Shown: positions 16,694-25,329 of the stretch, one piece after another
How the letters are laid out: every line of letters starts with the position of its first letter
How positions within the stretch are numbered: position 1 is the stretch's first letter
DNA from: Luteibacter sp. UNC138MFCol5.1
GTDB taxonomy: Bacteria > Pseudomonadota > Gammaproteobacteria > Xanthomonadales > Rhodanobacteraceae
Direction: 5' to 3'
DNA: 48,122 nt
Assembly: GCF_900110505.1 (NCBI RefSeq)
Contig: NZ_FODZ01000007.1
Location: 63,950 to 112,071, forward strand
Program-made: the position numbers and the translations under genes
Notes under the pieces: generated by a model
What the model was told of the DNA's origin: nothing
Databases searched by the model: none
Seen by the model: only the letters and a program-made list of their open reading frames with translations

Positions 16694-17572
16694 ATGACCC
16701 CCTCCCGCGCCACCCCTTGGCTCCCCGCGCTCGCCGTCCTCGGTTCCGTCACATCGTTGTGTATCGGCACTTCGTTCGCGAAGAAGCTGTTCCCCCTGAT
16801 TGGTGCGGAAGGCACGTCGGCCCTTCGCGTCGGGTTTTCCGCGCTCGTTCTTCTGGCTTTTTGGCGGCCATGGCGCTGGCCATTGACGCGCCGCGATGCC
16901 GCGTCCGTGATTCGCTACGGCCTCACGCTCGGCGCGATGAACCTGATGTTCTATCTCGCGTTGCGGACGATTCCGTTCGGCATCGCCGTGGCGATCGAAT
17001 TCAGCGGCCCGCTCGCCGTGGCCATGTGGTCGTCACGCCGTCCCGTCGATTTCGTCTGGCTCGCGTCCGCCATCGTCGGCCTCGCGATGCTTCTCCCGCT
17101 GGGCCACGGCAGCACGCTGGATCCGACCGGTGTCGCGTTCGCCCTCGGCGCCGCGTTCTGCTGGGCGCTCTACATCATCTTCGGCAAGCAGGCCGGCCAT
17201 CTCCACGCCGGCCACTCCGTATCGCTTGGCCTCGTCGCCGCGAGCCTGATCGTCGTGCCCTATGGGGTCGCGCACGCCGGGGCGAGCCTGCTCGATCCCG
17301 CCATCCTCGCCGTCGGCCTCGGCGTCGCCATCGTGTCCAGCGCGATCCCCATGTCGCTGGAAATGATGGCCCTGAAGCGGTTGCCGAGCGAAACCTTCGG
17401 GATCATGGTCAGCCTGGAACCGGCCGTGGCCTCGTTCCTCGCCATGCTGCTCCTGGGCGAGCGCCTTACCGCTTACCAGTGGCTGGCCATCGGTTTCATC
17501 GTGCTGGCATCGATCGGCAGCACGGTGACGGCGCGGAGGTCATCCGCGCCGTCGGTCGAACTTGCCGGTTGA
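16694..17572 (+). CDS. rhtA: EamA-family exporter, RhtA-like (threonine/homoserine efflux)
   Basis: A 292-residue inner-membrane protein with ten predicted helices arranged as two EamA repeats. It is almost the same length as E. coli RhtA. Features include IGTSFAKKLFPLIGAEGTSA in helix 1, YLALRTIPFGIAVAIEFSGP in helices 3-4, FCWALYIIFGKQAG, and the C-terminal SLEPAVASFLAMLLLGERLT typical of the RhtA branch. RhtA exports threonine, homoserine and related metabolites. I begin at the ATG at 16694; the longer in-frame extension runs back through REP DNA. The symbol is by family resemblance, and substrate range is not shown. Confidence 0.85.
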   Translation: MTPSRATPWLPALAVLGSVTSLCIGTSFAKKLFPLIGAEGTSALRVGFSALVLLAFWRPWRWPLTRRDAASVIRYGLTLGAMNLMFYLALRTIPFGIAVAIEFSGPLAVAMWSSRRPVDFVWLASAIVGLAMLLPLGHGSTLDPTGVAFALGAAFCWALYIIFGKQAGHLHAGHSVSLGLVAASLIVVPYGVAHAGASLLDPAILAVGLGVAIVSSAIPMSLEMMALKRLPSETFGIMVSLEPAVASFLAMLLLGERLTAYQWLAIGFIVLASIGSTVTARRSSAPSVELAG

Positions 17573-17603
17573 AACGCGGCTCGCATGTAGAGAGCCGGTA
17601 CGG

Positions 17604-20549
17604 CTACCAGGTGCGACGGATACCGAAGGTGCCAGCGACACGGCGATAGTTCCGCGCGCCGAAACGTGTTTCGACATCGCCCCAGAAGCGCCAGCCGCTG
17701 TGGCGGAGGAACGTGACGCCGAGCTTCAGCGCGTACGCGTTGCGCGGGACGCCGCCGGTGAACGTTTCGCCACCAAGCTGCGTCGCGTCGAGGCGGCCCA
17801 GTCGACGCAGCCAGTTCGCTGTGAGGTACGGCGAGGCCACATGTCCGCCGGGCGTTTGCCAGCGAGCGGCGCTGCGCAATCCGATGCGGCCGGTGACGCC
17901 GCTGGCGTGTCTCGGACTCACGCGCGCCCCATTGGCTTCGGTATGGACACCGCCGTTGAGGCGTGTCGCGACGATCTGCGCCTGTGGCTCGATGTACGCG
18001 TCGGTGTCCTTCGTCAGGGTCGCGCGCCACCGGTGACCGCCTTCGATGCTGCCACTTACGGTGTTGCTGTCGTAGTTCTCAACCGGAAGCCCGCTGCCTT
18101 CGACCCGTTCGTTGAAGCGCGCGAACCGTGTCCAGCCGCGAATGTAGCTGCCGGCCTCGGTGCGCAGTCCTCCGTAGATGCCGCCGGCGGCGCCGCGCAC
18201 ACGGCCCTTGGCGGTGTAGCCGGTCACGAGCGAGGTACCGCTGGTGTTCGCCTGACCGACAGCTCCCATGACGCCGACGTACGCCTGAGTGGACTCGCCG
18301 CCGCGCCATACGTCGGCGCCGAGCGTCAGTTCGTTCGACGCCGTGGTCGTGGTGATCTGATCGCGGAAATCGAAGGTGGTGTGGTTGCGCTCGAAGCGCG
18401 CCCATGCCGCGCCACGTGACACATCGGGCTCATCGTCTTCGCCCGCGCCGGGGCCTGCCTGGAACATCTCGAGCACCGCGGTCTGGTTCGCTCGATAGGT
18501 GCCCGTCTCGGGGCGGAGAAGGGGGACACTGGGCGGCACGACCGGCGGCGCGATCGGGTCGTCGTCATCGCCTTCTTCGGGGTCGACGACCTGCTCCGGG
18601 ACGGCGGAACGCAGGTACCAGTTACCGTCATCCGGCTGGCTCACCGAGCCCTTGTGCAGGAAGTATTCGTTCGCGCCGCCAACGACGCGGCCGGCGAGGG
18701 TGAAGGTGCCATCGGATGCCCCATCGACGCGCACGACGGGGATCCCTTCGGCGTTGTAAGCGCCGTTACCGCCGAGGGGCGCGATCGCGAGGCGCGTCGT
18801 TCCCGATGCGTTGCCCTGGACGTGGACGAGATCCGATGCGGAAGTGTCGTCGCCGAGCCACGTGCGCAGATGGATCAGGCCGTTGCGTCCTTCGTAGTTG
18901 CCGGTGATGGTCAGCGTGGAAACGCTGCCCGCGCCGGGCGATGCGAACGCCACCACGCCGTTGTCGTTGCGGAGCGCGCCGATCACGCTGTCCCCGGTGA
19001 CGCGCCAGGTGCCGCCGTTTTCGACATCGACGTTACGGACGATGGCGGTCGCGCCGGACCAGACCGCGCCGTGGCGGATGGCGACGGACGCCTTCGTCTC
19101 ATCGGAGGGTGGCCGCGGGTCGTCGGAGAAGCGGATGTCCCCGAAGGCCTGTGCGGTATCGTCGAGCACGATGGTGAACGGCTTGGTCGACGTGGGATCG
19201 ATGTCGACGAAGGCACCATTGCCGCCCTTCAATACGGCATCGCCGCCGATGCGGACGAGGCTCGGGTCGAGCAGGCCGAGCGCCGCGAACTGTCCGCTTG
19301 CGATGCTGCCGCCCTTGATAGTGAGCTTGCCGCCGGTGAGGACGAGCGCGCCGTAGGCGTCTTTGCCAGTCACATGCACGCGCGTGTCGGAGACGCTGAC
19401 CTCGCCGGCCGCGCTGTACAGGCCATGCCCGTTGGCGCCCGTCGTCTCGATGGACGAGCCCGCGAGAACGATGCGGCCACCCGTTTCCGCCCGGGCACCG
19501 TGGGCAAACGAGCCAGCGGTGGTGATGTAGACGGCGGTCGCCTGGAACATCGGAGACATGCCGGGCGCTGCGGCGCCCTTGGCAAGCATGCCGTACGACG
19601 AGGTTCCGGTGGTCTTGATCGTGACCCGGTCGACTTCGGCGAAGGCGCCCCGGTTGTCGATACCGGGCGCCGACTTGCCGGAGGTCGCGATGGTCGTCTG
19701 GGCGAGCCGGACAGGCCCGGAGCCATCGTAGATGCCGACCGCGGAGGCCCGCTCGCCGAGGGTGGAGAGGTGGCTGCCCTCGACGGTGACGAGGCCCGCG
19801 CTGGAATTGACATTGATGGCGTGGGCGTCCGCTCCTTCGGTGCCGATGGTCGTATCGATGGCGACGGCCTGAGCGCCACTTTCGACGTAGATACCGTGGC
19901 TTTCGTCGCCCTTGGTCATGATGGTGGCGGCATTGGCGCGCAGACCCGTGCCGTCGCCGCTGCCGACCATGCCCGATGCGTTACCTCCGGACGTGGCGAT
20001 CGCCGTGCCGTCGATCGTCGCGGTGGCTCCGTCCGTGGCGTCGATGCCGTGTGCGGCATAGCCGGCGGTGACGATGCTCCCTTTCGCGAATCCCGCGATG
20101 GCATCGGAGAGCCGCGCGCCCGTGGCGCCGCCTTCCCGGGTCACGATGTCGACATGATCGAAGAGCGAGGGCCGGTTGCTTCCGGTGTTGGCGAGCTTCA
20201 CCGCGTAGGCGCCGACGCCGTCGGTGGTCAGCCTGGCGTTCGACAGCGAGAGGTAGCTATCGGCGCCGGTGACGTTGATGGCATAGGCGTCCTTGCCGGA
20301 CGTGGTGAAGCGGACATCGTCCGCCGAGGCCGTGCCGCCGCCCCGGATGATGAGGACGGACTCGGAATCGCCGGACGTCGCGTAGTCGCCGGGATCGATG
20401 AGGAGATCGTCGCCTGCGTCGACGATGAAGGGCGGCAGGGCCGCGGTGTCGTCGCCGGCGACGCCGGCGGGTGCAAAAAAAGCCGCCATGCAGGCGGCGA
20501 GGAAACGGCGGGGAAGGGGGGTGGGGGTATTCAAAGACAGTCGCTCCAT
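17604..20549 (-). CDS. Type V autotransporter, pectin-lyase-like passenger with outer-membrane beta-barrel
   Basis: About 981 residues from the ATG ending at 20549. An N-terminal signal peptide (PLPRRFLAACMAAFFAPAG, cut before DD) leads into a passenger of about 650 residues. It consists of short beta-helix turns repeating [AG]-x-G-[IAL] and S-x-[IAV]-x-T-x-G motifs (for example KGDESHGIYVESGAQ). A pertactin-like autochaperone region follows (DLVHVQGNASGTTRLAIAPL, about 570-600), then a Pro/Asp/Glu linker (VVDPEEGDDDD) and a 12-strand autotransporter barrel over about the last 270 residues, ending GIRRTW with a C-terminal aromatic for BAM recognition. It exposes or releases the passenger at the surface, probably as an adhesin. 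No protease triad is visible. No passenger Cys is seen, as usual for the class. Upstream in-frame ORF extends to 21056 but is antisense to the lipoprotein gene. Confidence 0.88.
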   Translation of the reverse strand: MERLSLNTPTPLPRRFLAACMAAFFAPAGVAGDDTAALPPFIVDAGDDLLIDPGDYATSGDSESVLIIRGGGTASADDVRFTTSGKDAYAINVTGADSYLSLSNARLTTDGVGAYAVKLANTGSNRPSLFDHVDIVTREGGATGARLSDAIAGFAKGSIVTAGYAAHGIDATDGATATIDGTAIATSGGNASGMVGSGDGTGLRANAATIMTKGDESHGIYVESGAQAVAIDTTIGTEGADAHAINVNSSAGLVTVEGSHLSTLGERASAVGIYDGSGPVRLAQTTIATSGKSAPGIDNRGAFAEVDRVTIKTTGTSSYGMLAKGAAAPGMSPMFQATAVYITTAGSFAHGARAETGGRIVLAGSSIETTGANGHGLYSAAGEVSVSDTRVHVTGKDAYGALVLTGGKLTIKGGSIASGQFAALGLLDPSLVRIGGDAVLKGGNGAFVDIDPTSTKPFTIVLDDTAQAFGDIRFSDDPRPPSDETKASVAIRHGAVWSGATAIVRNVDVENGGTWRVTGDSVIGALRNDNGVVAFASPGAGSVSTLTITGNYEGRNGLIHLRTWLGDDTSASDLVHVQGNASGTTRLAIAPLGGNGAYNAEGIPVVRVDGASDGTFTLAGRVVGGANEYFLHKGSVSQPDDGNWYLRSAVPEQVVDPEEGDDDDPIAPPVVPPSVPLLRPETGTYRANQTAVLEMFQAGPGAGEDDEPDVSRGAAWARFERNHTTFDFRDQITTTTASNELTLGADVWRGGESTQAYVGVMGAVGQANTSGTSLVTGYTAKGRVRGAAGGIYGGLRTEAGSYIRGWTRFARFNERVEGSGLPVENYDSNTVSGSIEGGHRWRATLTKDTDAYIEPQAQIVATRLNGGVHTEANGARVSPRHASGVTGRIGLRSAARWQTPGGHVASPYLTANWLRRLGRLDATQLGGETFTGGVPRNAYALKLGVTFLRHSGWRFWGDVETRFGARNYRRVAGTFGIRRTW

Positions 20550-20853
20550 GGCTGGCGGCAGGGGGCGGGGTGCCCGACTGCAACTTCCGGCTGACAGGGT
20601 AGGGACTGGCTTCGGAGAGGGGAACGCGATTATTCTGAAAATGTCTGCGAACGCTGTCTGCGCTGCGCCGTCGGACACCGATGTTCCACCCTGCACGTCG
20701 CAGCCTTGGGGAATGGCCCGTCCACGGAGGGGTCTTTCAGAGGGGGTGCGTGTTCTTTCTGTCGGCAAGTGCGCCGATTGTCGTGGAAGCTGCGTCGTTT
20801 CGGCGCTATGCTCCGCTGCGCTTGCCCAATACATAACAATGAGGAGCCCTACC
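20550..20853. other. Divergent intergenic region between autotransporter and lipoprotein
   Basis: A 304-base gap with no supportable gene. It should hold two divergent promoters. AT-rich patches occur at 20629-20644 (GCGATTATTCTGAAAATG) and before the lipoprotein (CCAATACATAACAATG, 20824-20840), with a possible -10-like TATGCT at 20807. Spacing to any -35 box is not convincing. Confidence 0.4.
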
Positions 20854-21099
20854 ATGAAGATTGTTTCGATCACTGCCCTGGCTTTCGTCGCTGCCGCCCT
20901 GCTGTCGGGCTGCAACAAGTCGGAAGACGCCGCCCCGGCGCCGGCCGCCGCTTCGACCGCCGCCGCGACCGACACGGCTGCGCCGGCCGCCACCGCCGCC
21001 GCTCCGGCCGACGCGACCCCGGCTCCGGCCACGACCGCTCCGGCCGCTGCCGGCACGGCTGCTCCGGCTCCGGCTTCGACCGCCGCTTCGGGTCAGTAA
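20854..21099 (+). CDS. Small Ala/Pro/Thr-rich lipoprotein
   Basis: Eighty-one residues. A lipoprotein signal peptide (MKIVSITALAFVAAALLSGC) has the lipobox L-S-G-C, with C20 as the lipidated residue. The next residues N-K-S-E-D do not give the D+2 inner-membrane retention signal, so outer-membrane sorting is expected. Residues 27-81 are nearly pure Ala, Pro and Thr with a few Asp and Ser, an extended, disordered tether. GAGGAG stands seven bases before the ATG. A strong intrinsic terminator follows. No enzymatic domain exists; a structural or spacer role is the most one can infer. It resembles many small abundant xanthomonad lipoproteins. Confidence 0.85.
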   Translation: MKIVSITALAFVAAALLSGCNKSEDAAPAPAAASTAAATDTAAPAATAAAPADATPAPATTAPAAAGTAAPAPASTAASGQ

Positions 21100-21141
21100 G
21101 TCGTTCGACGGCCGCCTCCCGGCGGCCGCCGCATGCGAAGA

Positions 21142-21172
21142 ACACCGCTGCCCCGGCAGCGGTGTTTTTTTT
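21142..21172 (+). terminator. Strong intrinsic terminator after the lipoprotein gene
   Basis: Ten-base arms ACACCGCTGC (21142-21151) and GCAGCGGTGT (21156-21165) with a four-base loop run directly into a T tract to 21172. A second GC-rich hairpin precedes it near 21109-21130. Confidence 0.92.
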
Positions 21173-21276
21173 GGCCGTCCGAAAGCGCGTGCGCCGGATG
21201 GCAGGGGCCATGGCCCTTCCGGCGGGGATGCGGCACGCTAGGGTGGTTCCTTCGTCCCACTGCCACAGGAATCTCC

Positions 21277-23181
21277 ATGCCGCACCGTCCGCTGTTGCCC
21301 CTGCTCGCGCTGTCCCTGGCCATCGGCTCCGCCGTCGCCGTTGCCCAGACGGCACCGATGACGCCCGACATCCCCGCGAAGTTCGACGCCCCGACCACCG
21401 CCAACGACTACGTCAAGCGCGTGGTCGAGATCCCCATGCGCGACGGGGTGAAACTGCATACGGTGATCGTCATTCCGAAGAACGCGAAGCACGCGCCGAT
21501 CCTGCTGACGCGCACGCCGTACAACGCGGATGGCCGCGCGGCCCGCAGCGACTCCCCCACGATGCGCGACCTCCTGCCCCAGGGCGACGAGGTGTTCGTC
21601 GACGCCGGCTACATCCGCGTGTTCCAGGACGTGCGCGGCAAGTACGGTTCCGAGGGCGACTACGTCATGACCCGGCCGCTGCGCGGGCCGCTCAACGACA
21701 CGGCAACGGATCACTCCACCGACGCGTGGGACACGATCGACTGGCTGACGAAGAACCTGCCCGAATCCAACGGCAAGGTCGGCATGATCGGCTCCTCGTA
21801 CGAGGGTTTCACCGTCGTCATGGCGCTGATCGACCCGCATCCGGCCCTCAAGGTCGCCGCACCGGAGAGCCCGATGGTCGACGGCTGGATGGGCGACGAC
21901 TGGTTCCATTACGGCGCCTTCCGCCAGACCAACTTCGATTACATCGCCGGCCAGAACGCCAAGCGAGGCAAGGGGGCGGCCATTCCGCGCGCAGGTTACG
22001 ACGACTACGCGAACTTCCTGCAGGCCGGCTCCGCGGGCGACTATGCCCGGGCCGCGGGCCTCGACCAGCTGCCGTACTGGCGCAAGCTGAGCGAGCACCC
22101 GGCTTACGACGCGTACTGGGAGGAGCAGGCGCTCGACCGCGAGATGGCGAAGCATCCCCTGAAGGTGCCCACGATGTGGCTGCAGGGCCTGTGGGACCAG
22201 GAAGACATGTGGGGCGCCATCCACAGCTACGCGGCGGTGGAACCGAAGGACAAGGGTAACGACAAGAACTACCTGGTCATGGGCCCGTGGCGCCACAGCC
22301 AGGTGAATTATGGAGCGGCCTCGCTCGGTGCCCTGAACTTCGATGGCGACACCGCCCTGCAGTTCCGCCGCGACGTGCTTCTGCCGTTCTTCAATCAATA
22401 CCTGGTGGACGGCGCGCCGAAGGCGAACACGCCGCCCGTGCTGATCTACGACACCGGCGGCAATCACTGGGACCGCTACAAGTCTTGGCCGCAGGCCAAG
22501 GGAAGCCGTCCGCTGTACCTCGGCGCCAACGGAAAGTTGTCGTTTGAGGCCCCCGTCGAGGGGGCCGCCCGATTCGACGAGTACGTCTCGGACCCGGCGA
22601 AGCCGGTGCCGTATGTGCCCCGCCCGGTGCACTTCGGCGACCGCCAGTCGTGGACGACCTGGCTGGTGCAGGACCAGCGCTTCGTCGACGGCCGTCCGGA
22701 CGTCCTTACCTACGTCTCCGAGCCGCTCACGGCGCCGCTGAAGCTGGCGGGCGCGCCGCAGGTGAACCTGTACGCCTCGACGAGCGGCACGGACAGCGAC
22801 TGGGTGGTGAAGCTGATCGACGTCTATCCGCCTTCGGATGCTTCGGAACCGACGATGGGTGGCTACGAACTCGCGATCTCGATGGACATCTTCCGCGGCC
22901 GCTATCGCGAGAGTTTCTCGGCGCCGAAGGCCCTGACGCCGAATACCCCGCTGCAGTACCGTTTCGGCCTGCCCACCGTGAACCATACCTTCGAGCCCGG
23001 CCATCGGGTGATGGTGCAGGTGCAGTCGTCGTGGTTCCCGCTGTACGACCGCAACCCGCAGACCTACGTGCCGAACATCTTCTTCGCGAAGCCCGAGGAC
23101 TACCGGAAGGCGACGCAGCAGGTGTGGCACGCGCCGGGCACGGCCAGCAGCATCGAACTGCCGGTGGTGGAAGCGAAGTAG
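21277..23181 (+). CDS. Alpha-amino acid ester hydrolase (CocE/NonD, S15-like family)
   Basis: A 634-residue secreted serine hydrolase with a signal peptide (to about residue 23, AVAQT). The alpha/beta-hydrolase nucleophile is S174 in GSSYEG, with D307 in GLWDQED and H340 in WRHSQ. The acidic cluster that reads the substrate alpha-amino group is D208, E309 and D310. These positions equal, residue for residue, those I recall for the Xanthomonas citri enzyme. The C-terminal jelly-roll domain (about 430-634) is typical. Such enzymes hydrolyse and transfer alpha-amino acyl groups from esters and from amino-beta-lactams such as ampicillin and cephalexin; the natural role is unsettled. AGGA lies six bases before the ATG. 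It stands alone between a terminator and a REP. Confidence 0.93.
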   Translation: MPHRPLLPLLALSLAIGSAVAVAQTAPMTPDIPAKFDAPTTANDYVKRVVEIPMRDGVKLHTVIVIPKNAKHAPILLTRTPYNADGRAARSDSPTMRDLLPQGDEVFVDAGYIRVFQDVRGKYGSEGDYVMTRPLRGPLNDTATDHSTDAWDTIDWLTKNLPESNGKVGMIGSSYEGFTVVMALIDPHPALKVAAPESPMVDGWMGDDWFHYGAFRQTNFDYIAGQNAKRGKGAAIPRAGYDDYANFLQAGSAGDYARAAGLDQLPYWRKLSEHPAYDAYWEEQALDREMAKHPLKVPTMWLQGLWDQEDMWGAIHSYAAVEPKDKGNDKNYLVMGPWRHSQVNYGAASLGALNFDGDTALQFRRDVLLPFFNQYLVDGAPKANTPPVLIYDTGGNHWDRYKSWPQAKGSRPLYLGANGKLSFEAPVEGAARFDEYVSDPAKPVPYVPRPVHFGDRQSWTTWLVQDQRFVDGRPDVLTYVSEPLTAPLKLAGAPQVNLYASTSGTDSDWVVKLIDVYPPSDASEPTMGGYELAISMDIFRGRYRESFSAPKALTPNTPLQYRFGLPTVNHTFEPGHRVMVQVQSSWFPLYDRNPQTYVPNIFFAKPEDYRKATQQVWHAPGTASSIELPVVEAK

Positions 23182-23200
23182 CGGGCACTGCGTTTGCTCC

Positions 23201-23269
23201 TGTGGGAGCGGCCTTGGCCGCGATGGGTGCTTGCCGCCAGCACCCATCGCGGCCAAGGCCGCTCCCACA
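23201..23269. repeat. REP palindrome with 31-base perfect arms
   Basis: Arms 23201-23231 and 23239-23269 are exact reverse complements around a 7-base loop, beginning TGTGGGAGCGGCCTTGGCCG. It lies 20 bases after the ester hydrolase stop, so it may also protect or end that transcript. No decay has occurred in either arm, suggesting recent duplication or selection. Confidence 0.9.
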
Positions 23270-23328
23270 CAAGCTCTCCACGCCGCCGCCCCTATCCTCG
23301 CGACACACCCCGCGTCGAGGATCACCCC

Positions 23329-24264
23329 ATGGCTCGCCCGATCTGGACCGGAACGCTGTCGTTCGGTCTGCTCAACGTCCCCATTCGCCTGATGTCCGGC
23401 GAGCGCCGCAACGACATCCATTTCCGCATGCTCGACCAGCGGAGCAACACGCCCGTGCGCTACGAGCGCGTCAACGCGGAGACGGGGGAAGAGGTGCCCT
23501 GGAAGGACATCGTCAAGGCGTTCGAGTACCAGAAGGGCAGCTACGTGGTGCTCGAGGAAGAGGACATCAAGAACGCCGCGAGCGACGCGCACGAGACCGT
23601 CGAGATCGACAGCTTCGTCGATGGGGCGGACATCTCGCCGCAGTACTTCGAGAAGCCGTATGTACTGCTTCCGTCGAAGAAGGCGGAGAAGGGCTACGTG
23701 CTGCTGCGCGAGACGCTGAAGAAGACCGGAAAGGTCGGCATCGCGCGCGTGGTGATCCGCACGAAGGAATACCTCGCGGCCGTGATGCCGCAGGGCAACG
23801 CGCTGCTGCTGAACATCCTGCGTTACCAGTCCGAGGTGGTCGACGCCTCCGATTACGAGTTGCCCGACAAGGCGGCGTCCGACTACCGCATCACGTCGCG
23901 CGAGATGGAGATGGCGACGGAACTGATCGAATCGATGTCGGGCAAGTGGAAGCCCGAGAGCTACCATGACGAATTCCGCGCGAAGCTTCGCGCCGCGATC
24001 GAGAAGCGGCTCAAGAGCAAAGGCGTCACCACCACGGTGGAGGAAGACGAGCGGACGCCGGAGAACGCGACGACCAACGTCGTCGACTTCATGGCGCTGC
24101 TGAAGAAGAGCCTCGGCGCGAAGACGCGCACACCGGCGGCGAAGTCCGCCCCCGCGAAGAAAACGGCGACGAAGAAGACCGCGACGAAAAAGACCGCCGC
24201 CAAGAAGGCGCCCGCGAAGAAGACCGCGTCACGCAAGGCGCCCGCGAAGCGCCGGGCGGGCTGA
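23329..24264 (+). CDS. ku: Ku, DNA end-binding protein of bacterial NHEJ
   Basis: A 311-residue Ku homologue. The Ku core is recognisable from MARPIWTGTLSFGLLNVPIR at the start through EEVPWKDIVKAFEYQKGSYV (about 57-76), FEKPYVLLP, KGYVLLRETLKKTGKVGIAR and LLNILRYQSEV. Homodimeric Ku rings thread onto double-strand break ends and recruit LigD. The last 45 or so residues are a Lys/Ala-rich tail (repeats of KKTATKK, KKAPAKK), which in other bacteria adds DNA binding. CGAGG lies eight bases before the ATG. The LigD-type polymerase gene starts three bases after its stop, so the two form an operon. Confidence 0.95.
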   Translation: MARPIWTGTLSFGLLNVPIRLMSGERRNDIHFRMLDQRSNTPVRYERVNAETGEEVPWKDIVKAFEYQKGSYVVLEEEDIKNAASDAHETVEIDSFVDGADISPQYFEKPYVLLPSKKAEKGYVLLRETLKKTGKVGIARVVIRTKEYLAAVMPQGNALLLNILRYQSEVVDASDYELPDKAASDYRITSREMEMATELIESMSGKWKPESYHDEFRAKLRAAIEKRLKSKGVTTTVEEDERTPENATTNVVDFMALLKKSLGAKTRTPAAKSAPAKKTATKKTATKKTAAKKAPAKKTASRKAPAKRRAG

Positions 24265-24267
24265 GTC

Positions 24268-25149
24268 GTGACGGGCCTCGTCGTCGGCGGCGTCACCATC
24301 ACGCATCCCGAAAGGGAGGTGTTCGGCGACGGCGGCCCGACCAAGGGCGACGTCGCCGCCTATTACGAGGCGGTCGCCGCATGGATGCTTCCGGAGCTGC
24401 GCGACAGGCCACTCTCGGTGGTGCGCTGTCCGCAGGGTTCGACCGGGCAGTGCTTTTTCCAGAAGCACCATGCGGACTCGCTCGGGCCGGACGTCAAGGC
24501 CGTCACGCTCGACGAGAAGGATGGCGAATCGGCACAGTACATCTACGTCGACGACGTGCGGGGCGTACTCGAGCTGGTGCAGATGAACACGCTCGAGTTC
24601 CATCCCTGGGGCGCGCGCGTCGACGATCCCGATAAGCCGGATCGCCTGATCTTCGACCTCGATCCGGCGCAGGGCGTGGCCTGGAAGGCGGTGGTCGCCG
24701 GTGCGCGCGAGATTCGCGAGCGGCTGTCCGCCGCGGGGCTGGAGAGTTTCGTGCGCAGCTCGGGCGGCAAGGGGCTGCACGTCGTCGCGCCCTTCCGGCG
24801 CGGACCGTCGTGGGCGGCGGTGAAAGCGTTCTGCGAGACGCTGGCGGACGACCTCGTGGCGGAGTCGCCCACGCGCTACATCGCGGAGGCGAGCAAGGCG
24901 AAGCGCGAGGGCATGATCTTCATCGACTGGCTGCGCAACACGCGAGGTGCGACGAGCGTGACGGGGTGGTCGCTACGCGCGCGCCCCGGCGCGCCCGTGG
25001 CGATGCCGCTGCGCTGGGAGGAGATCGCGCGACTGAAGACGGGCGGCGCGTTCGACCTGAAGAAAGCGCTGAAGCGCGCGAAGACGCTGGAAGCGGATCC
25101 ATGGGAGGGAATCGGCACGCTGAAGCAGGTGTTGCCGAAAGCGCGCTGA
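24268..25149 (+). CDS. LigD-type NHEJ polymerase/primase domain, stand-alone
   Basis: A 293-residue archaeo-eukaryotic primase-family polymerase, the POL domain of bacterial LigD without the ligase and phosphoesterase domains. It starts at GTG three bases after ku. Visible motifs: ITHPEREVF and TKGDVAAYY near the N-terminus, the metal-binding D130-L-D132 in FDLDP, SSGGKGLHVVAP (about 167-178), and the third aspartate D220 in FIDWLRNTRGATSV. In NHEJ this domain fills gaps with NTPs or dNTPs at ends held by Ku. The length equals one POL domain, so this is a genuine single-domain gene, not a truncation by frameshift. A ligase must be supplied from elsewhere. Confidence 0.92.
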   Translation: MTGLVVGGVTITHPEREVFGDGGPTKGDVAAYYEAVAAWMLPELRDRPLSVVRCPQGSTGQCFFQKHHADSLGPDVKAVTLDEKDGESAQYIYVDDVRGVLELVQMNTLEFHPWGARVDDPDKPDRLIFDLDPAQGVAWKAVVAGAREIRERLSAAGLESFVRSSGGKGLHVVAPFRRGPSWAAVKAFCETLADDLVAESPTRYIAEASKAKREGMIFIDWLRNTRGATSVTGWSLRARPGAPVAMPLRWEEIARLKTGGAFDLKKALKRAKTLEADPWEGIGTLKQVLPKAR

Positions 25150-25329
25150 GCGCCCAGCATGAGCGAGCCGGGCTCTGTATTTCGCCGCGCGCTTCCGGCC
25201 AGGCACGACACGATGGCCTGTAACTGCTCGATTCGAACGGCACCCGCCCGCCTTGCGAACCAGCCGAACGACGGTACGCTGGGCACCACGCGCAAGCCGG
25301 TTCGCCGCCGGCACACCAGGGAGGATGCC

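Noticed and set aside
17604-21056. Longer autotransporter frame beginning at 21056
   Set aside because: The extra 169 codons are antisense to the lipoprotein gene and its signal region; the ATG at 20549 precedes a proper signal peptide.
21238-23967. A 909-codon minus-strand frame
   Set aside because: It is antisense to the ester hydrolase and ku, both well supported, and has shadow-type composition.
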